Positions 6,386 through 13,478 of a stretch of 15,524 nt of DNA are shown here, one piece after another. Origin of the DNA: Leucobacter sp. UBA1945 (GTDB lineage: Bacteria; Actinomycetota; Actinomycetes; Actinomycetales; Microbacteriaceae); NCBI GenBank assembly GCA_002336855.1, contig DDEV01000001.1:1184-16707 (forward strand), written 5' to 3'. Positions within the stretch are counted from its first letter, which is position 1. The number at the start of each line of letters is the position of its first letter. A program made the translations under genes and the position numbers. The notes beneath the pieces were generated by a model. That model was not told the DNA's origin, did no database searches, and saw only the letters and a program-made list of their open reading frames with translations.

Positions 6386-8146
6386 ATGACCACGCTCACC
6401 GAGGCACTCGCATCCGCTCTCACCCGCCACGCAGACCACGCATTCGGCCTGATGGGCAACGGCAACGCTCATCTCATCGATGCACTCACGAAGCGCGGCA
6501 TGCCCTTCAGCGAGGTGCGCCACGAGGTGGCAACGGTCGCCTCGGCAGATGCCTTCACCCGCGTCTCGGGCAAGCTCGCGATCGCCACTTCGACGTACGG
6601 CGCCGGGTTCACGAACACGCTCACCGCGCTTGCCGAGGCCGCGCAGGCCCGCACTCCGCTGCTGCTCGTCGTCGGCGATGCTCCCTCGACCGGGCCGCGC
6701 CCGTGGGACATCGACCAGGAGCTGGCAGCCGCCGCGCTCGGCGTGCGCACCTACGTAGTCGGGGTCGACGATGTCGACTACGTGGTCGACCGTGCTGTCA
6801 AGGCGGCACGTCGCCGCCGCAGCCCCGTCGTCATCGCAATCCCATACGACCAGGTCACGGCTGTTGTGCCCGAGCCGGCTGCCCAGGGCATCGATCTGAA
6901 CGATCCCTCCACCATGCGCGACCTTGCCGCAGCCACAATGTCCGGCGCCGCAGCTTCGCACAGCGCCGCCGCCCCGGCCTCGTATCGCCCCGAGACCGAA
7001 GCCACCTCGACCGAGATGACCACCGCGGTGCAGACGCTCGTCGCAGCTGAGCGCCCGGTGGTGCTCGCGGGCCGCGGCGCCTGGGTCTCGGGCGCTGCGC
7101 CGCAGCTCGCGGCCATCGCCGACCAACTCGGCGCGCTCACCGCCTCGACCGCGCTCGGGCGCGGCATCTTCGCGAATCAGGCGTTCGATCTCGGCATCAC
7201 AGGCGGCTTCGGCCAGGAGGCTGCGATGCAGGTGCTTGCAGGCGCCGACGCGGTGCTCGTGGTGGGCGCGAGCCTGAACCAGTTCACGATGCGCTTCGGC
7301 GAACTTTTCGGGGAGGGCACGAAGGTCGTTCGGGTCGACATCGATCAGGTAGCACCGCCGAAGACCGCTCACCACATCGACTACCAGCTCTTACGCGGTG
7401 ATGCCGTCGAGGTGCTCACCTCGCTCAGCGAAGGGATCGCCGCGGCGCAGACCGCGCCAGGCACCTGGCGCGAACAGGTCGCCGGCCTCGAGCCCGGTGG
7501 CGCCCTCCGCTCGCTCGACGAGGGATCACGCGCCGAGGGGGGCCTGTGCGCTGACGGCAGGCTCGATCCTCGCGCCGTCGCCGCACGACTCGCCGAAATG
7601 CTGCCCGAAGACCGTCACGTCACGAGCGACGGCGGTCACTTCATCGGCTGGGCGAACATGTTCTGGCCGGTCGCCTCACCGGATCGCATGATCATGGTCG
7701 GCACAGCATTTCAGAGCATCGGGCTCGGCTTCTCGACCGTCGCGGGTGTTGCGGCAGCGGCCCCCGACAGCACGGTCGTGCTTTCGACAGGCGACGGCGG
7801 CGGGCTCATGGCCATCGCGGACCTCGAGACCACCATTCGCACCACAAAGAGCTGCGTCGTCGTTGTTTGGAACGATGGATCGTACGGCGCCGAGGTGCAC
7901 CTCTACGGAGTCATGGGGCTCGATGAGGCACCCATGCGCATTCCCGATGTGAACTTCGCGGGCGTGGCCTCCGCGCTCGGCGCCACCGGGGTCAGCGTGC
8001 GCAGCCTGGCCGACCTCGACGCCCTCGATGCCTGGCGCGAGGCCGGGGCGCAGGGCACGATTCTGCTCGACTGCCGCATCTCGAACTCGGTGGTCGCGCC
8101 ATACCAACGCGAGATTCAGAAGGTCAACGGGCTCGAGGTCGACTAG
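6386..8146 (+). CDS. Thiamine-diphosphate-dependent enzyme, acetolactate synthase-like
   Basis: The 586-aa protein has the three-domain layout of the acetolactate synthase / 2-oxo acid decarboxylase family. The N-terminal Pyr domain has the ThDP-activating glutamate E47 in EVRHEVATVASADAF. A central domain (about 200-335) follows. The C-terminal PP domain has the ThDP/Mg motif from GDG (469-471) to WNDGSYG with N496. Such enzymes cleave or join 2-oxo acids; the reaction here cannot be assigned. It differs from the biosynthetic IlvB in this window: the RHEQG and VGQHQMW blocks are replaced, and no small-subunit gene follows. Its location beside an IclR gene and near an amidase-permease pair suggests catabolism, for example a benzoylformate-decarboxylase-type or hydrolase-type reaction. 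ATG 6386 is supported by AAGGA at 5 nt. Confidence 0.88.
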   Translation: MTTLTEALASALTRHADHAFGLMGNGNAHLIDALTKRGMPFSEVRHEVATVASADAFTRVSGKLAIATSTYGAGFTNTLTALAEAAQARTPLLLVVGDAPSTGPRPWDIDQELAAAALGVRTYVVGVDDVDYVVDRAVKAARRRRSPVVIAIPYDQVTAVVPEPAAQGIDLNDPSTMRDLAAATMSGAAASHSAAAPASYRPETEATSTEMTTAVQTLVAAERPVVLAGRGAWVSGAAPQLAAIADQLGALTASTALGRGIFANQAFDLGITGGFGQEAAMQVLAGADAVLVVGASLNQFTMRFGELFGEGTKVVRVDIDQVAPPKTAHHIDYQLLRGDAVEVLTSLSEGIAAAQTAPGTWREQVAGLEPGGALRSLDEGSRAEGGLCADGRLDPRAVAARLAEMLPEDRHVTSDGGHFIGWANMFWPVASPDRMIMVGTAFQSIGLGFSTVAGVAAAAPDSTVVLSTGDGGGLMAIADLETTIRTTKSCVVVVWNDGSYGAEVHLYGVMGLDEAPMRIPDVNFAGVASALGATGVSVRSLADLDALDAWREAGAQGTILLDCRISNSVVAPYQREIQKVNGLEVD

Positions 8147-8155
8147 GCGAACGCC

Positions 8156-8181
8156 GGGCGCCTGGGGTACCTCAGACGCCC
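8156..8181. terminator. Hairpin between convergent genes, possible terminator
   Basis: GGGCGCCTGGG (8156-8166) pairs with CTCAGACGCCC (8171-8181) around a GTAC loop, with one mismatch and one G-T pair. It sits where the ThDP-enzyme gene and the TetR-type gene converge (stops 25 bp apart) and overlaps the latter's stop. There is no T tract on either side, so termination is uncertain. Confidence 0.35.
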
Positions 8182-8789
8182 GAAGCCGGCGCCTCGAGTA
8201 GGCGCTCGAAGCCGGCGAGCACGACGGCAAGACCCCGCTCGAAAGTGTCGAGATTGTGCATATTGCCGAGCACGGTGTGATGCCCGGAGTCCTTGCTTCT
8301 CACCCACACCGCGAGAAAGCCCGTCGAGAACGCATCGGCGAAGCTGAGCAGCAGTAACGAATCTTGCTCTGAGAGCCCGGTCTGCTGAAAGAAGCTGACG
8401 GTCTGTTCGAGGTGCGGCAGCACCGGCCCCGACTCGTAGGGCGCAAGGGCGAGCAGCTCGAAAGCCCGTGGGCGCCGGAAGGCGAGTTCTCGGTAGGCGC
8501 TCATGAGGTTCTGAAACCCCGCCCGCCAGTCATCGCCCGACTGGGCGATGACGCTTGGCACGTCGAGCTCGGTGATCAGGCGCTCGACGACTGCCTCGAG
8601 CAGGTCGTCGCGATCTTGCACGTATCTATACAGGGTCATCGTGCCACAACCGATGTGCGCGGCAAGCGAGCGCATGGTCAGCTCTTCGACACCTCGTGTT
8701 TCGATGAGCTCGAGTGCGGCGGTTGCGACCGTAGCGCGGTCGAGCGACCCCCGCGGCCTGCGTGATGCTGGGCGAACCATCTCTTCCAT
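8172..8789 (-). CDS. TetR-family transcriptional regulator
   Basis: The 205-aa protein has the N-terminal TetR helix-turn-helix (about residues 18-63: TVATAALELIETRG, then TMRSLAAHIGCGTMTLYRYV with the typical LYRYVQDRDDLL ending) and a helical C-terminal ligand domain resembling the TetR_C type. It is probably a ligand-released repressor. It is divergent from the amidase gene across 105 bp that hold a strong candidate operator, so control of the amidase-permease pair and of itself is likely. ATG at 8789 lacks a ribosome-binding sequence, but TACGCT ends 6 nt upstream, fitting a leaderless transcript; an ATG three codons inside (8780) is the alternative. Confidence 0.9.
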   Translation of the reverse strand: MEEMVRPASRRPRGSLDRATVATAALELIETRGVEELTMRSLAAHIGCGTMTLYRYVQDRDDLLEAVVERLITELDVPSVIAQSGDDWRAGFQNLMSAYRELAFRRPRAFELLALAPYESGPVLPHLEQTVSFFQQTGLSEQDSLLLLSFADAFSTGFLAVWVRSKDSGHHTVLGNMHNLDTFERGLAVVLAGFERLLEAPASGV

Positions 8790-8795
8790 GGCTCT

Positions 8796-8801
8796 AGCGT
8801 A
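8796..8801 (-). promoter_or_regulatory. Putative -10 element of the TetR-type gene
   Basis: The minus strand reads TACGCT, matching TANNNT, then 6 nt, then the ATG at 8789. No Shine-Dalgarno sequence lies between. This is the same arrangement as at ilvD and implies leaderless initiation; inferred from spacing only. Confidence 0.4.
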
Positions 8802-8820
8802 CCCAACACCAACTCCCGCA

Positions 8821-8843
8821 GTACGTCGTACGGTACGTTGTAC
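8821..8843. promoter_or_regulatory. Four-GTAC near-palindrome, likely TetR operator
   Basis: GTAC occurs at 8821, 8828, 8833 and 8840, with symmetric spacing of 7, 5 and 7. The left half GTACGTCGTAC and the right half GTACGTTGTAC are inverted copies about base 8832, matching at 9 of 11 positions. The element lies between the divergent TetR-type and amidase genes and runs into the amidase -10, as expected for an operator that could hold one or two TetR dimers. Confidence 0.7.
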
Positions 8844-8849
8844 GATAAT
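8844..8849 (+). promoter_or_regulatory. Putative -10 element of the amidase gene
   Basis: GATAAT matches the -10 consensus at 5 of 6 positions, and it directly abuts the GTAC palindrome. The -35 position at 17 nt (GTACGT, inside the operator) is weak, so bound repressor would cover the whole polymerase site. The start codon is 45 nt downstream. Confidence 0.45.
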
Positions 8850-8894
8850 TGTGAAGAGCAGCAGAGTCGTTGCTCTCGTAGCGAAAGGATCATC

Positions 8895-10286
8895 GTGGAT
8901 CTCGAGTACATGACCGCAACCGAGGCGACTGGGCTGCTGAGCCGCCGAGAGCTCTCACCCGTAGAGCTGCTCGACGCAGTCGTCGCGCGCACCGAGCGCA
9001 CCGAACCGCTGATCGGCGCCGTCACCGAGCAGATGCTCGACGACGCGTATGCCGCAGCCCGCGAATCGGAGCAGCGATTCAAGGACGGCACCGCGCGCCC
9101 CCTCGAGGGCATCCCGCTCATGCTGAAAGAAGAGCAGCCGATCGCCGGTCGGCTCTCGGAAGAGGGTTCGTTGCTCGAGCGCGGCAACGTCTCAGCCGTC
9201 ACCCACCCCATCGTTGACCGCATCTTCAACTCGGGTGCCGTCGTGCACGGTCGCACCACCACCCCCGAGTTCTGCTGCGCTCCCGTCACGCACACCGAGC
9301 TCTGGGGCATCACACGCAATCCGTTCAACACCGAGATGACCCCGGGCGGCTCGTCGGGCGGCGCCGGTGCCGTGCTCGCAGCTGGGTCGACCGTGCTCGC
9401 CACCGGCTCAGACATCGGCGGCTCCATTCGCATCCCCTCGTCGTACTGCGGCGTGGTCGGCTTCAAGCCCCCGTTCGGGCGCGTGCCCGGCCTCGCGCCC
9501 TTCAACAGCGACACGTACTGCGCCGACGGCCCCATGGCCCGAAGCGTCGCAGACACCGCCCTGCTGCAGAATGTGATCTCGGGGCCATGGGCTGGCGACC
9601 AGGCCTCGCTCAGGCCCGGCTTGCTGCTCACCGCAGATGCGCAGAGCCTCGTCGGCACGAAGATCGCGCTGTGCATCTCGCTCGGTGGCTATGCACCCGA
9701 CCCCGAGGTCGTCGCGAACACCCTGCGCTTCGCCGACGCGCTGCGCGCCGCGGGGGCGATCGTTGAAGAGGTCGAACTGCCGTGGACTCCAGACCGCGTG
9801 CTCGAGATCGCGTGGGCGCACTTCGGCGCGGTCATGGGTCCGTTCATCGAGAGCGTCGGCGAAGAAGACCCGGCGAAGGTCGCCCAGCTGATGCCCTATA
9901 CTCGAGCCTTCATCGAGGCGGCCGGGACCGCGGGCAGCTACATCGAGGGCGTCGAAGCCGAGACCGCCTTCTATCGCCCGCTCGGCGATCTGCTCGAGCA
10001 GTACGACGCGCTGGTCTGCCCCACCATCGCGAACACCGGCATGGCCGCCGACGAGGCCTGCACCGACTCAGCCGCGATCTTCTCTCAGCTGATGACGCTG
10101 CCCTTCAACGTTGTCGGGCGCGTGCCGGTGCTCGCCGTGCCGTCGGGCCGCGCCGCGAACGGCGTGCCGACCGGCGTGCAGATCGTGGGCCGCACCTACG
10201 ACGATCAGACGGTGTTTCGCATTGGCGCCGCCGTCGAGGCCGAGCTCGCACTGTGGACCTCGCGTGATTGGTGGCCTTCGCTGTGA
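8895..10286 (+). CDS. Amidase signature family hydrolase
   Basis: The 463-aa protein has the complete Ser-cisSer-Lys machinery of amidase signature enzymes: K78 in GIPLMLKEEQP, S153 in PGGSSGGAGAV, and the nucleophile S177 in GSDIGGSIRIPS, with the normal 24-residue spacing between the serines. It should hydrolyse an amide or aryl-acylamide to acid and amine or ammonia in the cytoplasm; the substrate is not readable. The gatA alternative is unlikely, because no gatB or gatC is nearby and the gene sits with a permease. The start is GTG at 8895, with AAAGGA 5 nt upstream. The frame is open further upstream, but that stretch runs into the operator. It overlaps the permease gene by GTGA, so the two are probably translationally coupled and under TetR control. 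Confidence 0.92.
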   Translation: MDLEYMTATEATGLLSRRELSPVELLDAVVARTERTEPLIGAVTEQMLDDAYAAARESEQRFKDGTARPLEGIPLMLKEEQPIAGRLSEEGSLLERGNVSAVTHPIVDRIFNSGAVVHGRTTTPEFCCAPVTHTELWGITRNPFNTEMTPGGSSGGAGAVLAAGSTVLATGSDIGGSIRIPSSYCGVVGFKPPFGRVPGLAPFNSDTYCADGPMARSVADTALLQNVISGPWAGDQASLRPGLLLTADAQSLVGTKIALCISLGGYAPDPEVVANTLRFADALRAAGAIVEEVELPWTPDRVLEIAWAHFGAVMGPFIESVGEEDPAKVAQLMPYTRAFIEAAGTAGSYIEGVEAETAFYRPLGDLLEQYDALVCPTIANTGMAADEACTDSAAIFSQLMTLPFNVVGRVPVLAVPSGRAANGVPTGVQIVGRTYDDQTVFRIGAAVEAELALWTSRDWWPSL

Positions 10287-11779
10287 GCGCCGAGGTCACG
10301 CCCGCTGCCAACGCGCAGGCGTCACAGCCGCAGGCCGGATCGTTGAAGAGCGGCTCGCTCGGCGTCGTTGACATCGTCTTCTTCGTCGTCGCCGCCGCGG
10401 CGCCGCTGGCCGTCGTCGCCGGCGCCGCTCCCCTGGCATTCATGCTCGGCGGCATCGGCGCGCCCGGTGCATACGTGTTTTCTGGCATCGTCTACATTCT
10501 CTGCGCTGCGGGGCTCACGGCTTTGGCACGGCACATTCGAAGCGCGGGCGCCTTCTACGCGTTCATCGGCAACGGCCTCGGCCGCCCCGCAGGCGCGGGG
10601 GCCGCGCTCGTCGCGCTCTCGTCGTATGCCCTGATCTGCTTCGGCTTCTTCGGGTTCTTCGGGTTCTACGCCCAGTCCGCCGTGCGCGATCTCACCGGTC
10701 TCGACGTGCACTGGTCGGTGTATGCGCTGATCGCTGCGGTGGTGGTCGCGGTGCTCGGCTATCGGCGCATCACGATCGGCGCGCGGCTGCTTGGCATTCT
10801 CATGGGCGCCGAGGTGCTTATTCTGGTGGTGCTCGCGGTCGCCGTGCTCGTGACCGAGGGAACAACGAACTTCAGCGCCGAGCCCTTCGCGCCGAAGAAC
10901 GTGTTCAACCCGACGAGTGGCAGCATGTTCGTGCTGGCACTCGGCGCGTTTCTCGGCTTCGAGAGCACGGCGATCTACTCAGAAGAGGCAAAGCAGCCGG
11001 CCCGCACGGTGCCACGCGCGACCTACTTCGCGGTCGCGTTTCTGGCGCTGTTCTACGGCTTCGTCACCTGGATCGCGTCGGCCGCCTACGGCGTCGACGG
11101 GCTCGTCAAGGTGACGACGTCTGATTCGTTTCAGTCGCTCTACTTCACGATGATCGATTCGTACGTGGGCCACTGGGCGAAGACGGCGATGGACGTGCTC
11201 ATGGTGACGAGCATCTTCGCGGCGACGCTCGCGTTTCACAATGCGACCTCACGCTATCTCTTCGCCCTCGGCCGCGACGGCGTGATGCCCGCGCGCTTCG
11301 CACGCACAAACCCCAGGTTCGACTCGCCGTCGAATGCGAGCGTGGCGGTGAGCATCGGCTCGGTGATCGCGATCGCGGTGACCGTGCTGCTCGGTGGAGA
11401 TCCGTACATGCACCTGCTGCTCTGGACGAACGGCGTTGGCATCGTCGGCGTGGTGTTGCTGCAGCTCGTCTGCATGATCGCGGTGCTGCGGTACTTTGCA
11501 AAGGATCGCCGCGGCCACGGAGTCTTCCGCGTGTATATTGCGCCGGCACTCGGGGCGGTCGGCCTGGCGGCGGGCCTCTGGCTGATGCTGAGCAACTTCG
11601 AGTTGCTCACGGGTCTCACCGGATGGGTGAACGCACTGCTGCTCGCACCCATGATCGTGCTGGCCGCGATCGGTGTCGTCTGGGCGGTGCGACTCAGGCG
11701 GCGCGACCCGGCGAAGTACACCAGAATCGGCCAGGGCACCGAGGCCATCGAGGTCGTCGGCGAGCTCGGCGACGACTAA
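10283..11779 (+). CDS. APC-superfamily amino acid/amine permease
   Basis: The 498-aa protein is very hydrophobic, with about 12 membrane segments starting near residue 28 (VVDIVFFVVAAAAPLAVVAG). Family marks are GFESTAIYSEEAKQPARTVPRA at about 225-246 and RYLFALGRDGVMPARFARTNP in the cytoplasmic loop after TM8. It is likely a secondary importer of an amino acid, polyamine or related amine. The start is taken as GTG 10283, which overlaps the amidase stop as GTGA, with GGTGG 8 nt upstream; in-frame TTG 10268 and GTG 10271 are alternatives. One membrane segment has an unusual FGFFGFFGF run (residues 120-128), encoded by near-perfect 9-bp repeats. Coupling to the amidase suggests that it imports the amide substrate or handles its product. 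Confidence 0.9.
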   Translation: MSAEVTPAANAQASQPQAGSLKSGSLGVVDIVFFVVAAAAPLAVVAGAAPLAFMLGGIGAPGAYVFSGIVYILCAAGLTALARHIRSAGAFYAFIGNGLGRPAGAGAALVALSSYALICFGFFGFFGFYAQSAVRDLTGLDVHWSVYALIAAVVVAVLGYRRITIGARLLGILMGAEVLILVVLAVAVLVTEGTTNFSAEPFAPKNVFNPTSGSMFVLALGAFLGFESTAIYSEEAKQPARTVPRATYFAVAFLALFYGFVTWIASAAYGVDGLVKVTTSDSFQSLYFTMIDSYVGHWAKTAMDVLMVTSIFAATLAFHNATSRYLFALGRDGVMPARFARTNPRFDSPSNASVAVSIGSVIAIAVTVLLGGDPYMHLLLWTNGVGIVGVVLLQLVCMIAVLRYFAKDRRGHGVFRVYIAPALGAVGLAAGLWLMLSNFELLTGLTGWVNALLLAPMIVLAAIGVVWAVRLRRRDPAKYTRIGQGTEAIEVVGELGDD

Positions 11780-11781
11780 GT

Positions 11782-11826
11782 GCTGCGGGGTTGGGCGGAG
11801 GGTTCGACCTTGCCCAACCCCGCAGC
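11782..11826. terminator. Long hairpin between convergent genes, likely bidirectional terminator
   Basis: A perfect 15-bp stem has arms GCTGCGGGGTTGGGC (11782-11796) and GCCCAACCCCGCAGC (11812-11826). The 15-nt loop can pair further (GGT with ACC around TCG), making an almost continuous rod. It lies between the permease stop (11779) and the stop of the leftward GMC gene (11838). Neither flank has a T tract, so it is a T-less terminator or a barrier to convergent transcription. Confidence 0.7.
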
Positions 11827-11837
11827 GCCACGGCGAG

Positions 11838-13478
11838 CTACTGCGCCGGTCGCTCGTCCGTCTCGCCCTTGCGCGGCCAGTGCGACATCGCCCGCTCGGC
11901 CATCGCGGTGATCGTCAGCGACGGGTTGACGCCCGGGTTCGCGGGCACGGCGGCGCCGTCGACGACGTGCAGCCCGGGGTACCCCCAGACGCGATGATAC
12001 GCATCGACCACGCCCGACTCCGGAGATGCCGAGACGACCGCACCACCGAGAAAGTGCGCCGTGAGGGGAATGCCGAACACTTCGGGCCACGATCCTCGCG
12101 CCTCTGCCCGCACCCCAGACGCCTGCTGCAGGCGCGCCGCAATCGCTTTCGAAGCCGCGTGCGCGCCGGGCAGATAGCTCGGGTTCGGTTCGCCCTCGCC
12201 CTGCGCGCTCGTGAGCGCTGGCGGCAGCAGGCCGCCGAGCCGGCGCTTCAGCGAGAGGGTGAGCGAGTTGTCGGCAGTCTGCATCACGAGCGCGATGATG
12301 CCCCGTTCGCTCCATCGGCGCAGCGAAGCGAGCCTGAGCGAGGTAATCGGCGCCCGAAGCGCTTGCCGCATCAGTGAGCCGAGCCTTGCGGCGACGCCGC
12401 GGTCGCCCGGCACGAGCATCGTCGCGAGCGCCCCCATCAGGTTCGACCCCGGGCCGTACCTCACATTCTCGACGTGGGTGCGCTCATCGATATGAAACGA
12501 CGTGGTGATGGCGACACCCTTCGCGAGCCCGAGCTGCTCGGGTACCCGCACCGCAACCGCACCGTCGAGCGCCTCGGAGTTCGTGCGGGTCAGCTTGCCG
12601 AGCCCGTCAGACAGCCCCGGCAGCGCGCCAGCGTGCTTCATGCGGTGCAGCAGCTGCTGCGTGCCCCACGTGCCGCCCGCGAACACCACCTGCTCAGCGC
12701 TCACGCGCCTGCGATCGTGCCGCACCCACGCACCGCTGCGCTCGGTCGTGACGGTGAACCCGCCGCCGCGCCTCGGCACCACCTCGGTCACGGTACGAAG
12801 CGGCTCGATCGTCACCCCGCGCCGCTCGGCGAGCGCCAAGTAGTTCTTCATCAGCGTGTTCTTCGCGCCCACCCGGCAGCCGACCATGCAGTTGCCGCAG
12901 AACGTGCAGCCGGTGCGGTCGGGTCCCTCGCCTCCGAAAAAAGGATCGGGCACGCGCCGCCCGGACTCGCCGTAGAAGACGCCCGTCGGCGCGAGCCTGA
13001 ACGAGGCCTCTACACCGAGGTCTGCCGCGGCGTCGCGCATCAGCTGCTCGACCGGACCCGCCGCCGGATACCGCTCGACGACGCCGAGCATGCGCTTGGC
13101 CTTCGCGTAGTGGGGCGCGAGCTCTGCCTGCCAGTCGCCCGCAGGCCACTGGTGATCCTCGAAGAACTCTGCCCCCGGCTGGTACAGGGTGTTCGCGTAG
13201 TTCAGCGAACCGCCGCCGACCCCGGCGCCCGCAAGAATCATGACGTGCGGCAATTTGTGCATGCGCTGCACTCCGAAGCAGCCGAGCGCCGGAGCCCACA
13301 GATACTTACGCACGTTCCAGTTCGTCTTCGCGAAGTCGGCGTCTTCGAAGCGACGGCCCGCCTCGTAGACGTGCACCCGATAGCCCTTCTCGGCGAGGCG
13401 CATCGCGGCGACCGAGCCGCCGAAACCGGACCCGACGACCACGACGTCGTAATCGAACCCGTCAGTGCTGCGGCTCAT
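11838..13478 (-). CDS. GMC-family FAD oxidoreductase, cholesterol oxidase (ChoD)-like
   Basis: The 546-aa protein begins with an FAD-binding Rossmann motif (VVVVGSGFGGSVAAMRLAEKG; glycines 16, 18 and 21) and has LAGAGVGGGSLNYAN, typical of GMC and ChoD-like enzymes. The C-terminal VVDGAAVPANPGVNPSLTITAMAERAM is the conserved flavin and catalytic region. It should oxidise an alcohol, with a sterol or long-chain lipid alcohol as candidates; the substrate is unproven. A cysteine cluster C191-x2-C194-x2-C197-x3-C201 (GCTFCGNCMVGCRVG) resembles ferredoxin iron-sulfur ligands and also occurs in the ChoD subgroup. No signal peptide is seen. ATG 13478 has AGGGAG 7 nt upstream and overlaps the lipid-kinase stop as ATGA. 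It is the last gene of a three-gene operon. Confidence 0.88.
   Translation of the reverse strand: MSRSTDGFDYDVVVVGSGFGGSVAAMRLAEKGYRVHVYEAGRRFEDADFAKTNWNVRKYLWAPALGCFGVQRMHKLPHVMILAGAGVGGGSLNYANTLYQPGAEFFEDHQWPAGDWQAELAPHYAKAKRMLGVVERYPAAGPVEQLMRDAAADLGVEASFRLAPTGVFYGESGRRVPDPFFGGEGPDRTGCTFCGNCMVGCRVGAKNTLMKNYLALAERRGVTIEPLRTVTEVVPRRGGGFTVTTERSGAWVRHDRRRVSAEQVVFAGGTWGTQQLLHRMKHAGALPGLSDGLGKLTRTNSEALDGAVAVRVPEQLGLAKGVAITTSFHIDERTHVENVRYGPGSNLMGALATMLVPGDRGVAARLGSLMRQALRAPITSLRLASLRRWSERGIIALVMQTADNSLTLSLKRRLGGLLPPALTSAQGEGEPNPSYLPGAHAASKAIAARLQQASGVRAEARGSWPEVFGIPLTAHFLGGAVVSASPESGVVDAYHRVWGYPGLHVVDGAAVPANPGVNPSLTITAMAERAMSHWPRKGETDERPAQ

Noticed and set aside
8838..8894. Upstream extension of the amidase from a TTG
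   Set aside because: The extra residues are encoded by the operator and promoter; GTG 8895 has a proper ribosome-binding site and fits the family.
11673..12377. Forward open frame crossing the permease end and GMC gene
   Set aside because: Runs through the hairpin and antisense to a conserved flavoprotein; no support.
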